In this document: positions 1 through 6,912 of the stretch, piece by piece
How the letters are laid out: every line of letters begins with the position of its first letter
How positions within the stretch are numbered: the stretch's first letter is position 1
Assembly (NCBI GenBank): GCA_007118525.1
Contig: SKRK01000351.1
Location: 1 to 15,824, forward strand
Reading direction: 5' to 3'
DNA length: 15,824 nt
DNA from: Balneolaceae bacterium
GTDB taxonomy: Bacteria > Bacteroidota > Rhodothermia > Balneolales > Balneolaceae
Translations under genes and position numbers: made by a program
Notes under the pieces: generated by a model
Databases searched by the model: none
What the model was told of the DNA's origin: nothing
Seen by the model: the letters and a program-made list of their open reading frames with translations, nothing else

Positions 1-282
1 GTTTCCGCTTCTGTAGAGTTCAAAATAGGCTCCAAGCTCCTGGTACCAAAAGTGGTTTGCATCCCTCGAAAAGGCATAGTTGCCAAACGATCCCCATCCC
101 CCTACCTGGCTGAACCACATCGTTTTTCCCTGCTTAACATTCAGGGAAGGATTTTCCAACGGATTCAGAATCTGGTTTCGTTCAATGAGCCTTTGTGCAT
201 TAGTTGTGCTCGCAAGAGCTACACAGAAAGCTGTGAGCAGTAAAAAAAAGCAGAGGTTTTGATTGATGTACGTCGTTTTCAT
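1..282 (-). CDS. Exported, probably outer-membrane protein (N-terminal part, runs off left edge)
   Basis: This is the first 94 codons of a minus-strand gene that starts at the ATG at 282 and stays open to the window edge, so its stop is not visible. Residues 1-30 look like a signal peptide: K2 near the start, a hydrophobic core CFFLLLTAFCVALA, and a probable cleavage site after TNA before Q30. The mature part is polar, with glycine- and aromatic-rich stretches (WFSQVGGWGSFGNYAF, HFWYQELGAYFELYR) that alternate like beta-strands of an outer-membrane barrel. I do not recognise the family. The gene is divergent from the hydrolase gene at 540, and the two share a 257-bp upstream region. The signal peptide and uninterrupted frame make the gene likely real; the barrel idea is inference. 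Confidence 0.75.
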   Translation of the reverse strand, partial: MKTTYINQNLCFFLLLTAFCVALASTTNAQRLIERNQILNPLENPSLNVKQGKTMWFSQVGGWGSFGNYAFSRDANHFWYQELGAYFELYRSGN

Positions 283-539
283 ACAATTATAAATGTAAAA
301 CTTTTTGAACTCATTCATTATGCCAATTCATCTGTAAACGAAGCAGGTATGAAACTAAATCTATGCCGGCTAATATTTTACACGATAAAAAATGCAGTTG
401 ATGGGTTTAGATTAAATTTTTTCATGAGTGGAGAAATGAGTAATTCAATTCCCTTTAATATCGAATATTGCAATACTCGATTTCATTTACTAAAATATCT
501 GGGAGCGCTTTTTTTGACAAAAACCAAACCAGAGATTCC
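283..539. promoter_or_regulatory. Divergent intergenic region holding upstream signals of both flanking genes
   Basis: These 257 AT-rich bases separate the minus-strand exported protein (start 282) from the plus-strand hydrolase (start 540). Both promoters should lie here. I see no confident -35/-10 pair in either direction. The one distinct element is the palindrome at 461-480. A forward frame that crosses the region has no family resemblance and is not called as a gene. Confidence 0.5.
461..480. promoter_or_regulatory. Imperfect 20-bp palindrome, candidate operator
   Basis: TCGAATATTGCAATACTCGA matches its own reverse complement at 18 of 20 positions, with a perfect 10-bp core TATTGCAATA at 466-475. 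Its centre lies about 70 bp upstream of the hydrolase ATG at 540, which suits a dimeric regulator's operator. The length and symmetry are seen directly; binding by a regulator is inference. Confidence 0.4.
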
Positions 540-1394
540 ATGAAAAAAGTTTCAACCATTCTCTTCTCCCTATCACTGGTGTTTGCAATTTTAACATCTG
601 CTGATGCACAAAACAGTGACATAAAAATGTATGTAACAACAAGCGGAACGCTTGAACTGGACCAGGGCTGGTTAACAGCTATGACCAATGTGGGGACAAG
701 AATTGACATTCCGGTTCCAATGTATATAATTGATCATCCGCGTGGATTGATTGTGTTTGACACGGGAATGAGTGTAGATGTAGTTCCCGATGATGGTGAA
801 GAGTATTGGGGTCCGGTATCGCAGGCATTTACTCCAAGCATGACACGGGATCAGGGTATCGATGAGCAGCTGCAGCGCATCGGTAAATCAGTAGATGATG
901 TAAAATATGTAATCCACTCTCACTTCCACCTCGATCACGCCGGAAACATCAGCATGTTCCCGAACGCTACTCATATAGTGCAAAAAGCCGAGCTGAAAAA
1001 CGCATGGTGGCCCGAGCAGTTCCAGCGTGCAGCCTATGTTCTGGATGATTATAAAAATACCCGCAATTACAACTTTATGGAAATAACCGGTGACCTTGAT
1101 CTGTTCGGTGATGGCTCTATTGAACTGATTGATACCAAAGGGCACACCCAGGGGCATCAATCTTTGATTGTTCGTCTGCAAAATGAAGGTACCGTTATAC
1201 TTGCCGCCGATGCTGCATATATGCCCGAAAACCTGCAGGGTACGATACCGGGAATTGTATGGAATGTGGAAGCTGCAATGGAAGCCATTGAGCGGATGAA
1301 AATGATTCGCGATCGTGAAAATGGGGAGATCTGGCTGGGCCACAGCATGGAACAGTTCCAAACCCGAAGACTGCTTCCTGAGTACTACGATTAA
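540..1394 (+). CDS. Exported metallo-beta-lactamase-fold hydrolase, N-acyl-homoserine lactonase-like
   Basis: A 284-aa protein. The ATG at 540 is chosen over an in-frame ATG at 468 because it opens a good signal peptide (MKK, hydrophobic core 6-19, cleavage after ADA before Q24). The lactonase-type metal site is complete: H128-x-H130-x-D132-H133 followed by AGN, H202 in KGHTQGHQSL, D224 in AADAAY and H268 in WLGHS. Y227 sits three residues after D224, as the catalytic-site Tyr does in the lactonase AiiA. Members of this family open lactone rings with a two-metal centre. The usual AiiA-type enzyme is cytoplasmic and about 250 aa; this one should act in the periplasm or outside. A terminator follows directly, so it is probably a single-gene unit. 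The substrate is uncertain: acyl-homoserine lactones, other lactones or esters are all possible. Confidence 0.85.
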   Translation: MKKVSTILFSLSLVFAILTSADAQNSDIKMYVTTSGTLELDQGWLTAMTNVGTRIDIPVPMYIIDHPRGLIVFDTGMSVDVVPDDGEEYWGPVSQAFTPSMTRDQGIDEQLQRIGKSVDDVKYVIHSHFHLDHAGNISMFPNATHIVQKAELKNAWWPEQFQRAAYVLDDYKNTRNYNFMEITGDLDLFGDGSIELIDTKGHTQGHQSLIVRLQNEGTVILAADAAYMPENLQGTIPGIVWNVEAAMEAIERMKMIRDRENGEIWLGHSMEQFQTRRLLPEYYD

Positions 1395-1414
1395 TGGGCA
1401 GATAATAACTTAAC

Positions 1415-1445
1415 AAGGCCGCTAAAACAGCGGCCTTCCTTTTTT
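1415..1445 (+). terminator. Intrinsic terminator after the lactonase-like gene
   Basis: A perfect 9-bp stem (AAGGCCGCT at 1415-1423 pairing with AGCGGCCTT at 1429-1437) has a 5-base loop AAAAC and is followed by CC and a run of six T at 1440-1445. It begins about 20 bases after the hydrolase stop. It ends only 11 bases before the next start at 1457. Confidence 0.88.
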
Positions 1446-1456
1446 GTACAACTCAT

Positions 1457-1546
1457 ATGAATCTTTTGATATTGCTCGGCATCATTATTCTCGTCTATTG
1501 GATTACCGGAATTTGGTATGTATCCAATAAAGAAGACTGGACCTGA
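1457..1546 (+). CDS. 29-aa single-span membrane peptide, putative symporter small accessory protein
   Basis: This short frame begins at the ATG at 1457 and ends at TGA 1544-1546, 11 bases before the symporter start. It encodes 29 residues: MNLLI, then a hydrophobic segment at about 2-21 (LLILLGIIILVYWITGIWYV), then the polar tail SNKEDWT. The layout, a tiny hydrophobic protein directly upstream of and co-directional with a sodium symporter, is like that of small subunits known for several sodium-symporter families (for example DUF4212 proteins and the MetS type in NSS transporters). I cannot assign it to a named family. No Shine-Dalgarno sequence is visible, but most genes here lack one. The membrane-peptide composition and placement favour a real gene; translation is not proven. 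Confidence 0.6.
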   Translation: MNLLILLGIIILVYWITGIWYVSNKEDWT

Positions 1547-1557
1547 GGCCCTGATTT

Positions 1558-3063
1558 ATGGAAGATATTAGTATTGGTTTTTGGGGCTGGTTCTGGCTTG
1601 TTTTCTTTATTGGGGGTACGCTTGGGATTGGCTTCTATGCCATGACCAAAACCAAAACGGATGAAGATTTTGCCGTAGCCCGTAAATCGTATGGCCCCTA
1701 CATACTTGTACTGGCGCTCGCCTCTACCATTGCCAGCGGCTCTACATTTATGGGAATCCCCGGGCTTGCTTACGATAAAGGCTTTCCGGCCCTTTGGTAT
1801 CCTGCTATCTATCCAATTGGAATTTACCTGGGGCTGATTCTCTCCGTTCAGCTTATCAAAAGAGCAGGTGATACATTTCGATCCAATTCCCTTCCCGAAT
1901 TTTTAGGCCAGCGGTTCGACAGTGATTTTCTAAGAGTTGGCTTTGCAATACTTTCTCTGCTGCTTATCTACTATGTAACCGCACAGGTTGTAGCGGCTGC
2001 CACTGCATTTGAAGTCATCCTTGGCCTTGACTATCGCGCAGGTGTGGTGATCACCGTAATTGTGATCGGAATTTACATTACGATTGGCGGTTCCCATGCC
2101 GATATTTTGACGGATGCATTTCAGGGGGGCTTAATGTTATTGATTGCCCTGTTAATTACCGGGCTCTTTTTCCTGGGAACAGGAACGGAAAGCGGAGGAG
2201 CCGCCGGAATTAACGCTGCAATTGAAGCACAGGATTCATCAATTTCCTGGGACAATTATTTTTCGCCCGGTGATCCGATTTTTGGAAGTCTCTGGCTGGT
2301 TATCCTGATGTTTATCGCTCACCTTCCGTTTGCCATGAACCCTCACATTGGAAACAAAGCATTTGCGCTGAAAGATTCAGCTCAGCTTCGGAAATTCCTG
2401 ATTCTTGCCATTCCGATCGGTTCTATTCTCGGTTTTGCAGTGCTTGGAGGCCTGCACGCCCGGGCAATCATCGGGCCGGAACTTCGCCCCGATGCCGCTA
2501 TACCCGCTCTGTTTGTGGAACTGTTTCCGCCTGTGGTTGCAGGGTTTTTGGGCATTGCCATACTCTCTGCCATTATTTCCACCGCAGACGGGCTGTTTGT
2601 ATCCATTGCTGTGATTTTCAGTAACGACCTTTACAGAAAAACGTTTGCTCATAAAATCCATCCCAATAAATCTCAAAAAGAGCTCGAAAAAACGGCTCTC
2701 AATATTTCACGTATTGCTACCATTGTTACCGTATTTGCTGCGATGTGGCTGGCATGGAATCCACCCGATTTCCTGGCCGTACTTCTATGGATCGGTGTGG
2801 GCGGTATCATGAGTGGAGCCGCCGGCCCGCTGGTGATCGGTTCAATCTGGAGGCGATCAACAAAAACAGCGGCTATATCCTCCTTCCTTGTAGGGGTGAT
2901 CAGTTACGCCTCAATGTGGCTGATTGTAGGGTGGCAAAATCCCTTTGGGGCAGCCGGAGTTTGCGTAACTCTCGGTGTTGTTGTGATGATTGTAGTAAGC
3001 CTGTTTACCGAACCGATGCCGGAAGAGAAACTGAACGAAATTTTTTCACCCACCCGGAAATAA
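1558..3063 (+). CDS. Sodium:solute symporter family (SSS) transporter
   Basis: A 501-aa polytopic inner-membrane protein with about 13 hydrophobic spans, the usual size for the SSS family (PanF, PutP and ActP type). These proteins move organic acids, amino acids, sugars or vitamins inward with Na+. Recognisable family features are the N-terminal block DEDFAVARKS followed by the unwound-helix region LALASTIASGSTFMGIP, the mid-protein GGSHADILTDAFQGG at about 177-191, and STADGLF near 341-347. Its position at the head of a dicarboxylate/CoA catabolic cluster suggests it imports that pathway's substrate, in the place occupied by a TRAP system in the Pseudomonas itaconate cluster. Specificity cannot be read from the sequence. 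The next gene starts 4 bases after its stop, so co-transcription is likely. Confidence 0.92.
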   Translation: MEDISIGFWGWFWLVFFIGGTLGIGFYAMTKTKTDEDFAVARKSYGPYILVLALASTIASGSTFMGIPGLAYDKGFPALWYPAIYPIGIYLGLILSVQLIKRAGDTFRSNSLPEFLGQRFDSDFLRVGFAILSLLLIYYVTAQVVAAATAFEVILGLDYRAGVVITVIVIGIYITIGGSHADILTDAFQGGLMLLIALLITGLFFLGTGTESGGAAGINAAIEAQDSSISWDNYFSPGDPIFGSLWLVILMFIAHLPFAMNPHIGNKAFALKDSAQLRKFLILAIPIGSILGFAVLGGLHARAIIGPELRPDAAIPALFVELFPPVVAGFLGIAILSAIISTADGLFVSIAVIFSNDLYRKTFAHKIHPNKSQKELEKTALNISRIATIVTVFAAMWLAWNPPDFLAVLLWIGVGGIMSGAAGPLVIGSIWRRSTKTAAISSFLVGVISYASMWLIVGWQNPFGAAGVCVTLGVVVMIVVSLFTEPMPEEKLNEIFSPTRK

Positions 3064-3067
3064 GATT

Positions 3068-3607
3068 ATGGCTGCAGTTGCTGATGCTAAACTTCATCCC
3101 GGGCAGGTTAAATTTGGTATAAAAAGCGCCTATCCGTTTAAACGATTATTGAACCGTTTTGAACAGGACGGTGTTGTTGAAGTATGGTATCCCTGGTATT
3201 ACATTACTCTCGGTGTGGAAATGGACACCTATTTAAAAAAAGGAATGTCTTATCGTGATTTGGTTGCGGTAGATGCACTCAGGCCAATTCGTGAAAGAGT
3301 TCAGGGGTTCCCGGAAATTACGGACTCCAATTTCGGCAAGGGTGTAAAGTTGGAACCCAAAATATCGGATAAGGAAGCAAAGGAAGAAGCAGAAGATTTG
3401 CTTAAAGGTATCGTGCTCAGCCGCAATAAGCTGCTTAAAGAGTACAGCATAGAAGTCGAAAAAACATCACTTATATATCACAAAACATTTGTGGTTAAAT
3501 TGAAAGAAGTTGAGCCGGGCAACTGGCTCTATATCGACTCTCATTTTGATGCAGCAACGACCCTCAAAATGAGACCGGAAGTGTATAAACATATTCAGAA
3601 AAGGTAA
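3068..3607 (+). CDS. Conserved-looking protein of unknown function between symporter and lyase
   Basis: A 179-aa soluble, charged protein with no signal peptide or membrane span. I do not recognise the family. Two stretches have a similar shape: residues 37-73 (VEVWYPWYYITLGVE, then LVAVDALRP) and residues 130-170 (LIYHKTFVVKLKEVE, then WLYIDSHFD). Each is an aromatic beta-strand followed by a strand ending in (V/I)D, so the protein may contain two copies of one small beta unit joined by the lysine/glutamate-rich helix at about 100-127. It starts 4 bases after the symporter stop and ends 2 bases before the lyase start, so it is firmly inside the operon. An accessory role to transport or to the CoA pathway is possible but unproven. 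Confidence 0.8.
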   Translation: MAAVADAKLHPGQVKFGIKSAYPFKRLLNRFEQDGVVEVWYPWYYITLGVEMDTYLKKGMSYRDLVAVDALRPIRERVQGFPEITDSNFGKGVKLEPKISDKEAKEEAEDLLKGIVLSRNKLLKEYSIEVEKTSLIYHKTFVVKLKEVEPGNWLYIDSHFDAATTLKMRPEVYKHIQKR

Positions 3608-3609
3608 CA

Positions 3610-4458
3610 ATGAACAACTGGACAGACATCCGAAGTTTACTTTTTGTTCCTGCAGGAAAGTTGGACAAGTGGGAAAAAGCTGTGGCTTCCGGAGCAGATG
3701 CGATCTGTGTTGACCTGGAAGATAGTGTGCCGCCGGATGAAAAAGATGAAGCGCGGGCTGATGTGCAGACATTCCTTGAAAAGGGAGTAGCTGCAGAAAA
3801 AAAACTGATTCTGAGAATCAACTCACCTGAAAGTGAAGCCGGCAAGAGCGACCTGGAGATGATTCTTACGCTGTCGCGCATGATATATGGATTGATGATT
3901 CCAAAAATTGATAATGCGTCTCCACTCAAAAAAGTAATTAACAAGCTGGGAGCCTCCGGCAAATCAATACCGCTATTTCCACTTATTGAATCCGCACAGG
4001 CACTTGAGAACGGGAGAGACATTTTGAGCTGTAATACCGTAGATGGAGCAGTGTTTGGCGGCCACGACCTTGCGATGCAGCTCGGTTGTTCCAAAGAGTG
4101 GGACGTGCTTGCGACATACCGTTCGGAATTTATCCGCAGTGCCGGCGGATTGAACCTCAACCTGATTGATATGCCCTGGTTTGATCTGAATGATGTAGCC
4201 GGGCTGAAAAAAGAGACCGATAACGCCCAAAGATTCGGTTTTACAGCCAAAGCCGCAATCCACCCGGCGCAGGTAAAAACTATCAACGCTGTTTTTTCAC
4301 CAACCAAAGATGAAGTGGCAGAAGCCGGCGAAATGATCCGCATCTTTGAAGAAGCAGGCGGGCATGCCGTAGCCTGGAAAGGTAAAGTTTTGGAGCCGCC
4401 TGTCATTAACCAGGCAAAGAGAATTGTGGACAGGGCAAGGAATTTAAATCTTTCTTAG
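3610..4458 (+). CDS. CitE-type (HpcH/HpaI superfamily) lyase, probable citramalyl-CoA lyase
   Basis: A 282-aa TIM-barrel lyase of the citrate lyase beta-subunit/malyl-CoA lyase group. The N-terminal motif RSLLFVPAG (8-16), the substrate-binding VDLEDSV (34-40), the LRIN segment near 68-71, the metal-ligand Glu in PLIESAQAL (E127), the metal-ligand Asp in FGGHDLAMQLG (D153) and AAIHPAQV (215-222) follow the family order. Enzymes of this type use Mg2+ to split (S)-citramalyl-CoA, malyl-CoA or beta-methylmalyl-CoA into acetyl-CoA or propionyl-CoA and pyruvate or glyoxylate. The neighbouring class III CoA-transferase and mesaconyl/itaconyl-CoA-type hydratase favour citramalyl-CoA, giving acetyl-CoA and pyruvate. 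No citrate lyase alpha or gamma genes are nearby, which argues against a citrate lyase complex. The fold is sure; the exact substrate is inference. Confidence 0.88.
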   Translation: MNNWTDIRSLLFVPAGKLDKWEKAVASGADAICVDLEDSVPPDEKDEARADVQTFLEKGVAAEKKLILRINSPESEAGKSDLEMILTLSRMIYGLMIPKIDNASPLKKVINKLGASGKSIPLFPLIESAQALENGRDILSCNTVDGAVFGGHDLAMQLGCSKEWDVLATYRSEFIRSAGGLNLNLIDMPWFDLNDVAGLKKETDNAQRFGFTAKAAIHPAQVKTINAVFSPTKDEVAEAGEMIRIFEEAGGHAVAWKGKVLEPPVINQAKRIVDRARNLNLS

Positions 4459-4462
4459 TAAC

Positions 4463-4495
4463 CTCCCATCCGGGTCAGGGTGGACTCGAAGGGAG
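4463..4495. repeat. Short inverted repeat in the lyase/acyl-CoA dehydrogenase spacer
   Basis: CTCCC at 4463-4467 can pair with GGGAG at 4491-4495 across a 23-base G-rich loop, directly after the lyase stop. There is no T-run after it, so it is not a standard intrinsic terminator. It resembles the inverted repeat at 9048-9093 in core and placement. It is weak taken alone. Confidence 0.3.
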
Positions 4496-4524
4496 CTTAA
4501 TCAAACAAAGTTTTTAATCCATAA

Positions 4525-5691
4525 ATGATGAATATCAATCTAAATGAAAACCACGAAGAGCTGCGGTCGAGGGTGCGGGAGATCTGCAAAAAGTACCCTG
4601 ATGAGTATTGGCAGGAGTTGGATGAAAACCGTGAATATCCGTCGGCATTTGTAGACGAGTTGAGCACCAGCGGCCTGCTCTCCGTGTTGATACCCAAAGA
4701 GTACGGCGGCGAAGGACGAACGCTGACCGAAGCCACCGTAGTGATGGAAGAGATCCAGGCCAACGGGTGTAACGGCGGAGTATGTCACGCTCAAATGTAC
4801 ATTATGGGCACGCTTCTTAAACATGGAAATGAAGAGCAAAAAAATCGATTTCTGACTAAAATTGCATCCGGTGAATTGAGATTGCAGGTTTTTGGAGTTA
4901 CTGAAAAACACACCGGCAGCGATACCACCAAACTTCGCACCTTCGCTGAAAAAGTGGATGGCGGATATCTGGTAAACGGCCATAAATTCTATATCGGGCG
5001 AGGGCAGTATTCCGATCTGATGCTGCTGCTGGCTCGTACAACCCCGCAAGATGAGGTAAAGAAAAAGGTAGACGGACTCTCCACATTTATCGTGGACATG
5101 CGGAAGGAGAAGGGCAAAAGCCTTGATATCAAGCCAATCCGTACCATGATGAACCACTCACTGACTGAGATCTATATCAAAGATCTGTTTATTCCCGAAG
5201 AAAACCTGGTGGGTGAGCTGGGAAAGGGGTTTCGTTACATTTTAGATGGAATGAACGCCGAGCGCCTGCTAATCGCTTCCGAATGTGTAGGTGATGCCAA
5301 GTGGTTTATTGAACGCTCAACGGACTGGGCAAACCGGCGGGAGCTGTTCGGCCGCCCGATCGGTAAAAATCAGGGAATCCAGTTTCCCATTGCACGGGCA
5401 TATGCCTCGATGCTGGCCGCCGAAATGATGGTAAAGAAAGGGTGCGCGGTTTTTGAAGCCGGAGAAAACTGCGGAGAGGAGGCCAATACCGCCTTGTTGT
5501 TGGCATCCGAGGCGTCATGGGAAGCAGCCAACGTGGCAATGCAAACCTACGGCGGGCGCGGTTTTGATGCCAACTTTGCCATCGAGCGCAAATTCCGCGA
5601 AACGCGACTCTATCAGGTCGCACCGATTTCAAAAAATTTAATACTGGCGTATCTGTCTGAACATGTTTTAGGGCTTCCAAGATCATATTAA
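4525..5691 (+). CDS. Acyl-CoA dehydrogenase family flavoprotein
   Basis: A 388-aa member of the acyl-CoA dehydrogenase superfamily, of normal length: an N-terminal helical domain, a middle beta domain with the FAD/substrate motif FGVTEKHTGSDT (123-134), and a C-terminal helical domain with RRELFGRPIGKNQG (271-284) and the QTYGGRGF block (340-347). The usual catalytic Glu of medium-chain enzymes (in Y-E-G-T) is replaced by Q364 in LYQVAP. A Glu (E246) is present in NAERLLIA, where isovaleryl-CoA and long-chain dehydrogenases carry their base. The likely role is alpha,beta-desaturation of a branched CoA ester such as methylsuccinyl-CoA to mesaconyl- or itaconyl-CoA, inferred from context. A second Met codon at 4528 could be the true start. 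The gene lies 66 bases after the lyase and 90 bases before the CoA-transferase. Confidence 0.92.
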   Translation: MMNINLNENHEELRSRVREICKKYPDEYWQELDENREYPSAFVDELSTSGLLSVLIPKEYGGEGRTLTEATVVMEEIQANGCNGGVCHAQMYIMGTLLKHGNEEQKNRFLTKIASGELRLQVFGVTEKHTGSDTTKLRTFAEKVDGGYLVNGHKFYIGRGQYSDLMLLLARTTPQDEVKKKVDGLSTFIVDMRKEKGKSLDIKPIRTMMNHSLTEIYIKDLFIPEENLVGELGKGFRYILDGMNAERLLIASECVGDAKWFIERSTDWANRRELFGRPIGKNQGIQFPIARAYASMLAAEMMVKKGCAVFEAGENCGEEANTALLLASEASWEAANVAMQTYGGRGFDANFAIERKFRETRLYQVAPISKNLILAYLSEHVLGLPRSY

Positions 5692-5781
5692 TTTAATGGA
5701 TAGTGGAATTGAAATAAGACATAGATTAAAATCCCTTTTAAGCGGGGTAATTTTTTACCAAAACCTGATTGTTACTTAAAT

Positions 5782-6912
5782 ATGAACTTCCACCCATTGC
5801 ATAACATTACCGTAGTTTCCATCGAACAGGCCGTGTCAGCACCATTTGCGAGCTGTCGCCTGGCAGACGCTGGAGCACGGGTGATAAAAATAGAGCGCGA
5901 GGGAACCGGTGATTTTGCGCGTCAATACGACGAAGTGGTAAAAGGGCAGAGCACATATTTTGTGTGGATAAACCGCGGCAAGGAGTCGGTACGGATCAAC
6001 ATAAAATCAGAAGAAGGGAAAAAACTTTTCCTCAATTTGATTGCAAAGGCCGATGTCTTTATTCAAAACCTGGCTCCCGGCGCCCTGAAAAAACTGGACC
6101 TCAACAGTGAGAAACTGCGGGAAATAAATCCAAAACTGATCTCCTGCGATATCAGCGGTTATGGGGAGGAAGGTGAGTTCGCCGAGATGAAAGCATACGA
6201 TAACCTGGTTCAGGCCGAGTCGGGACTGATTGATGTGACGGGTGATGGAGATGTTCGTGCCAAGGTTGGGATCTCCATAGCGGATATCAGTACGGGCATG
6301 CACGCTTACGCAGCAATTTTGGAAGCAATTATACAGCGAAATGAAAGCGGTAAAGGTATCGGTATAAAAGTGTCGATGTTCGACTCGATGGCCGACTGGA
6401 TGATGGTACCCTTTCTGCATCAAAAATATGGGGGTAAAGCCCCACCACGCTCGGGTGTGCATCACGCAGCGATCGCTCCTTACGGCCCGTTTAAAACAAA
6501 GGGCGGACGAGAAATTATGATCGGTATTCAAAATGAGCGGGAGTGGAAAAGATTTTGTGAAGAGGTGCTGAGTGGGGGTGTTGATCCACAGGATGACAGG
6601 TTCAGCAGAAATTCATTGCGCGTTAAAAATGTAGAAGTGTTAAACCGGTTAATTCAGGAAAAATTTGAAAGACTTGATTATAATGAAGCATTGAATAGAT
6701 TAAAAAGTGCGCAAATAGCGTATTCAAACCTGAATACGTTGGAACAGTTTGCCGGGCATCCGCAACTACGGTTAATTGAAGTGGATTCTGAATCAGGGCG
6801 TGTTGAGATGGCCGACCGGCCTGCAAAATTTTGTGGTTTTAGTACCGGTTATGGAAAAATTCCCGAACTGGGCGAACATGATGAAAAAATAAAAAAAGAG
6901 TTCAGATCATGA
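5782..6912 (+). CDS. Class III (CaiB/BaiF) CoA-transferase, probable itaconate/mesaconate CoA-transferase
   Basis: A 376-aa family III CoA-transferase. The N-terminal block VVSIEQAVSAPFASCRLADAGARVIKIER and the following GDFARQYD and YFVWINRGKES are typical of the subgroup that includes succinyl-CoA:itaconate and mesaconyl-CoA transferases. The catalytic Asp that forms the aspartyl-CoA intermediate is D168 in VGISIADISTGMHAY, followed by the NESGKGIGIKVSMFDS segment. It would move CoA from succinyl-CoA or a similar donor onto a dicarboxylate, or shift CoA within a C5 unit. It overlaps the next gene by 4 bases (ATGA at 6909-6912), showing tight coupling with the hydratase. The family is certain; substrate choice rests on the hydratase and lyase neighbours. 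Confidence 0.9.
   Translation: MNFHPLHNITVVSIEQAVSAPFASCRLADAGARVIKIEREGTGDFARQYDEVVKGQSTYFVWINRGKESVRINIKSEEGKKLFLNLIAKADVFIQNLAPGALKKLDLNSEKLREINPKLISCDISGYGEEGEFAEMKAYDNLVQAESGLIDVTGDGDVRAKVGISIADISTGMHAYAAILEAIIQRNESGKGIGIKVSMFDSMADWMMVPFLHQKYGGKAPPRSGVHHAAIAPYGPFKTKGGREIMIGIQNEREWKRFCEEVLSGGVDPQDDRFSRNSLRVKNVEVLNRLIQEKFERLDYNEALNRLKSAQIAYSNLNTLEQFAGHPQLRLIEVDSESGRVEMADRPAKFCGFSTGYGKIPELGEHDEKIKKEFRS

Noticed and set aside
468..539. Upstream extension of the hydrolase to the ATG at 468
   Set aside because: The extra 24 residues would bury the clear signal peptide that starts at 540, and the ATG lies inside the palindrome.
259..543. Forward 94-aa frame in the divergent spacer
   Set aside because: It overlaps the start of the minus-strand exported protein and the operator-like palindrome, has no domain-like pattern, and ends inside the hydrolase start.
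3564..4406. 280-aa frame on the minus strand opposite the CitE-type lyase
   Set aside because: It is fully antisense to a gene with clear family motifs; its serine/proline-rich translation has no recognisable domain.
4540..5157. 205-aa minus-strand frame opposite the acyl-CoA dehydrogenase
   Set aside because: It is antisense to a well-conserved gene and the translation shows no family features.
5746..5759. GGTAA-TTTT-TTACC hairpin before the CoA-transferase
   Set aside because: Only 5 mostly AT base pairs in an AT-rich 90-bp spacer; too weak to call as a terminator or operator.
5692..5781. Search for a promoter in the acyl-CoA dehydrogenase/CoA-transferase spacer
   Set aside because: No convincing -35/-10 pair or Bacteroidota-type element seen, so no promoter is called.
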